The notes under the pieces: model-generated
The model's input: only the letters and a program-made list of their open reading frames with translations
Database searches by the model: none
What the model was told of the DNA's origin: nothing
Part shown: positions 50,661 through 52,469 of the stretch, piece by piece
Position numbering within the stretch: position 1 is the first letter of the stretch
Layout: each line of letters starts with the position of its first letter
Program-made: the position numbers and the translations under genes
NCBI GenBank assembly: GCA_937870855.1
Contig: CALMWT010000193.1
Span: forward strand, 1-52,469
DNA length: 52,469 nucleotides
Direction of reading: 5' to 3'
DNA from: an uncultured Taibaiella sp.
Lineage (GTDB): Bacteria > Bacteroidota > Bacteroidia > Chitinophagales > Chitinophagaceae

Positions 50661-52099
50661 TAATGATGATGCGCCTCCGCCTGCTCTCTTGCAAACTCAC
50701 CTGTATCCTTATCATCAATCACTGCCATCTTCTTCTTATAGCTTTCACCCGATGTCTTCAATACAAACTTGATTTCCGCAATAGCGATAACAGGGAAGTA
50801 TTTAGCAAACAGAAAAAAGCAGGTAAAGAACAATCCAAAAGTACCGAGATAAAAACCTACTTCCGGCCATGTTGGGCTATAGTAAGTCCACGATGCGGGC
50901 AAGTAATCGCGGTAAAGTGATGTAACAATAATCACAAAACGCTCGAACCACATACCAATGTTCACAACTATAGACATAATAAACGTAAACGGAATATTCC
51001 TACGAAGCTTCTTGAACCAAAACAACTGAGGCGACACCACATTACAAGTCATCATAGCCCAGTAGCTCCACCAATATGGCCCCATAATACGCCAGTGAAA
51101 AGCAGCCTGCTCATAAATCACCTGGCTATACCACGCCATAAAAAGCTCAGTCAAATACGCCACACCCACTATAGAACCAGTAAGAACAATCACCTTATTC
51201 ATTGCCTCAATATGCCCCACGGTAATGTAGTCCTCAAGACCCATTATACGCCTACACACAATCAACAACGTTTGCACCATTGCAAAACCAGAGAATATAG
51301 CCCCAGCCACAAAGTAAGGAGGGAAAATCGTAGTATGCCATCCCGGAATCACCGAAGTCGCAAAGTCAAACGATACAATCGTATGCACCGAAAGAACCAA
51401 CGGAGTAGAAAGACCTGCAAGAACCAATGAAAGAGCCTCATGACGCTGCCAGTTTTTAGCCGAACCAGTCCACCCAAAAGAAGCCACACCATACATCATC
51501 TTCCGAAACTTAGTCTTAGCCCTGTCCCGCACCGTAGCAAAATCAGGAATCAAACCCGAATACCAAAACAACAACGAAACAGTAAAATAAGTAGAAATCG
51601 CAAACACATCCCAAAGCAGCGCCGAGTTAAAATTAGGCCAAAGCGGACCACGCGTATTAGGGTAAGGCAACACAAAGAAACCATCCCAAACCCTACCCAT
51701 ATGGAAAATCGGAAACTGCCCCGCACACATCACCGCAAAAATCGTCATCGCCTCAGCAGCACGGTTCACACCCGTTCTCCAACCCTGCCGAAAAAGCAAA
51801 AGAATCGCAGAAATCAAAGTACCCGCATGACCAATACCTACCCACCACACAAAATTCGTAATATCCCATCCCCAACCCACAGTCCGGTTTATACCCCACA
51901 CACCAATCCCCCAATACACCTCCCACACCACCGAAAACACACCAAACAACAGCAACGCCACCGAAAAAAAGAAACCGACATACCACATCCGTCCCGGTTT
52001 TTGCTCAATCGGGCGCACAATATCCTCCGTCACCTGATGGTACGTTTTCTCTCCATCAACCAGCGGTTCCCGTACAAAAGATTCGTACTTTAAATGCAT
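50660..52099 (-). CDS. actC: Alternative complex III subunit ActC (NrfD-like quinol-binding subunit)
   Basis: A 479-residue polytopic membrane protein with about ten helices (for example VGFFFSVALLLFGVFSVVWE, then WVGIGHAGTLISAILLLFRQ, VLSVHTIVSFDFATSVIPGW, SYWAMMTCNVVSPQLFW). It is the NrfD-like core subunit that holds the menaquinol site. The N-terminus MHLKYESFVREPLVDGEKTY is typical of Bacteroidota ActC. It is first of the act-cox group in the window; actA and actB should lie upstream, beyond the window end. The coding strand of its 5' half is unusually poor in A and C. Confidence 0.94.
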   Translation of the reverse strand: MHLKYESFVREPLVDGEKTYHQVTEDIVRPIEQKPGRMWYVGFFFSVALLLFGVFSVVWEVYWGIGVWGINRTVGWGWDITNFVWWVGIGHAGTLISAILLLFRQGWRTGVNRAAEAMTIFAVMCAGQFPIFHMGRVWDGFFVLPYPNTRGPLWPNFNSALLWDVFAISTYFTVSLLFWYSGLIPDFATVRDRAKTKFRKMMYGVASFGWTGSAKNWQRHEALSLVLAGLSTPLVLSVHTIVSFDFATSVIPGWHTTIFPPYFVAGAIFSGFAMVQTLLIVCRRIMGLEDYITVGHIEAMNKVIVLTGSIVGVAYLTELFMAWYSQVIYEQAAFHWRIMGPYWWSYWAMMTCNVVSPQLFWFKKLRRNIPFTFIMSIVVNIGMWFERFVIIVTSLYRDYLPASWTYYSPTWPEVGFYLGTFGLFFTCFFLFAKYFPVIAIAEIKFVLKTSGESYKKKMAVIDDKDTGEFAREQAEAHHH

Positions 52100-52201
52100 A
52101 CCTCGTAATTAGAAAAAGTCCTTTTTAAAAAAAATTTTTATTGTCCAAGCACCACTACTACTATTAAGCTTTTACGGCGTTAGCACCATTCATCGCAGTT
52201 G

Positions 52202-52390
52202 CTACTATTAAACCCTCCCCCAGCAACCCTAAATCCCCAAACATCCACCCCAAATCACCCCCCTGCAACCCCAAATCCCCCAACTTCCACCCTAAATCAC
52301 ACACCTGCAACTGTCAAACTGGCAACTTCCACCCTAAATCTCCCAACTGCATCATTAGTTATCCCAACTGCATCATTAAATCCCCCAACT
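52202..52390. repeat. 21-bp-period tandem repeat array (about nine units)
   Basis: Units of exactly 21 bases run from 52202 to 52390. Six units from 52223 form three 42-bp pairs (52223-52264, 52265-52306, 52307-52348; for example GCAACCCTAAATCCCCAAAC starts the first), then two 21-bp units (52349-52369 and 52370-52390) share GCATCATTA at the start and CCCAACT at the end. The first unit (52202-52222) is more diverged. Confidence 0.85.
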
Positions 52391-52416
52391 GCACCGCCAT
52401 TCCGTCACCCCCCTCC

Positions 52417-52469
52417 AATCAACCAATCAACCAATCAACCAATCAACCAATCAACCAATCAACCAATCA
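52417..52469. repeat. AATCAACC octamer tandem array at the window end
   Basis: The octamer AATCAACC is repeated perfectly for 53 bases (about 6.6 copies), running off the end of the sequence. Confidence 0.95.

Larger units (their letters stand above)
52100..52469. other. 370-bp gene-free region upstream of actC: repeats only
   Basis: No coding frame with a plausible product was found here. The region holds a T/G-rich (sense strand) 21-bp-period array (52202-52390) and an octamer array at the edge (52417-52469). A gene actB would be expected close upstream, but only these repeats are seen within the window. Confidence 0.7.

Noticed and set aside
51440..52093. Long open frame on the plus strand opposite actC (217 codons), and another at 51095-51430
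   Set aside because: They lie antisense to a clear NrfD-like gene and are open only because the plus strand there is poor in T; the translations are Pro/Arg/His/Thr-rich and look like no protein.
52202..52390. CRISPR array
   Set aside because: The units are directly abutting with no unique spacers, and there are no cas genes.
52417..52469. Telomere-like end of a linear replicon
   Set aside because: The strand running to the end is C-rich rather than G-rich, and similar tracts occur inside the chromosome; an assembly break at a repeat is simpler.

Overview
The window is a stretch of chromosome from a Bacteroidota bacterium, most likely a Chitinophagia/Chitinophagaceae-type organism. The evidence is: TonB-dependent receptors with carboxypeptidase-like regulatory domains, a TonB receptor/DUF4249 lipoprotein pair, three proteins with type IX secretion (T9SS) C-terminal sorting domains, A-rich ribosome-binding regions with few Shine-Dalgarno sites, TAnnTTTG-type promoter boxes, the futalosine-pathway enzyme MqnD, and an alternative complex III (Act) operon joined to an A-type cytochrome c oxidase. 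I see no rRNA, tRNA, insertion sequence, prophage or CRISPR array. All functional calls come from reading motifs; no database search was run.

Layout. 1-7.2 kb: end of an Fpg/Nei DNA glycosylase, a TonB receptor/DUF4249 pair, small membrane and secreted proteins, a candidate small RNA, an MBL-rhodanese sulfur enzyme and a membrane zinc peptidase. 7.4-9.9 kb: a TonB receptor behind a TPP riboswitch, so probably a thiamine-compound importer. 10-13 kb: two neighbouring T9SS cargo proteins with thioredoxin-like CxxC motifs. 13-19.7 kb: MoxR ATPase, seryl-tRNA synthetase, DUF4293 protein, aminopeptidase P and a T9SS cargo protein with YD-like repeats. 19.9-25.7 kb: a divergent cluster of secreted/envelope proteins facing a lipoprotein, a polytopic membrane protein, a NarL-type sensor kinase and its response regulator; GGGTGTTTTT boxes lie in front of both arms. 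25.8-34.9 kb: a toxin-antitoxin pair, YchF, PlsC-type acyltransferase, a frameshifted outer-membrane protein gene, an endonuclease/exonuclease/phosphatase-family protein, signal peptidase I, a TPR protein and a PstS-like lipoprotein. 34.9-44.9 kb: MqnD, Hpt, a glucosaminidase-LysM protein, O-methyltransferase, LOG-family hydrolase, sodium:solute symporter, a beta-barrel protein, a GlcD-type flavoprotein, and a PadR/PspC pair. 45-52.1 kb: actC-actD-actE-actF-coxB-coxA on the minus strand.

Working together: MqnD helps make menaquinone, which alternative complex III oxidises, passing electrons through its cytochrome c subunit to the adjacent oxidase. The most unusual features are (1) the divergent two-component locus with a repeated candidate operator abutting a recognisable promoter, (2) an exact 21-bp-period tandem array with G-quadruplex potential on the sense strand just upstream of actC, next to a stretch of strong strand asymmetry and an octamer array at the window edge, (3) a candidate sRNA with a pyrimidine-rich loop, and (4) the TPP-riboswitch TonB receptor. 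Intergenic spaces throughout carry families of short simple-sequence repeats.
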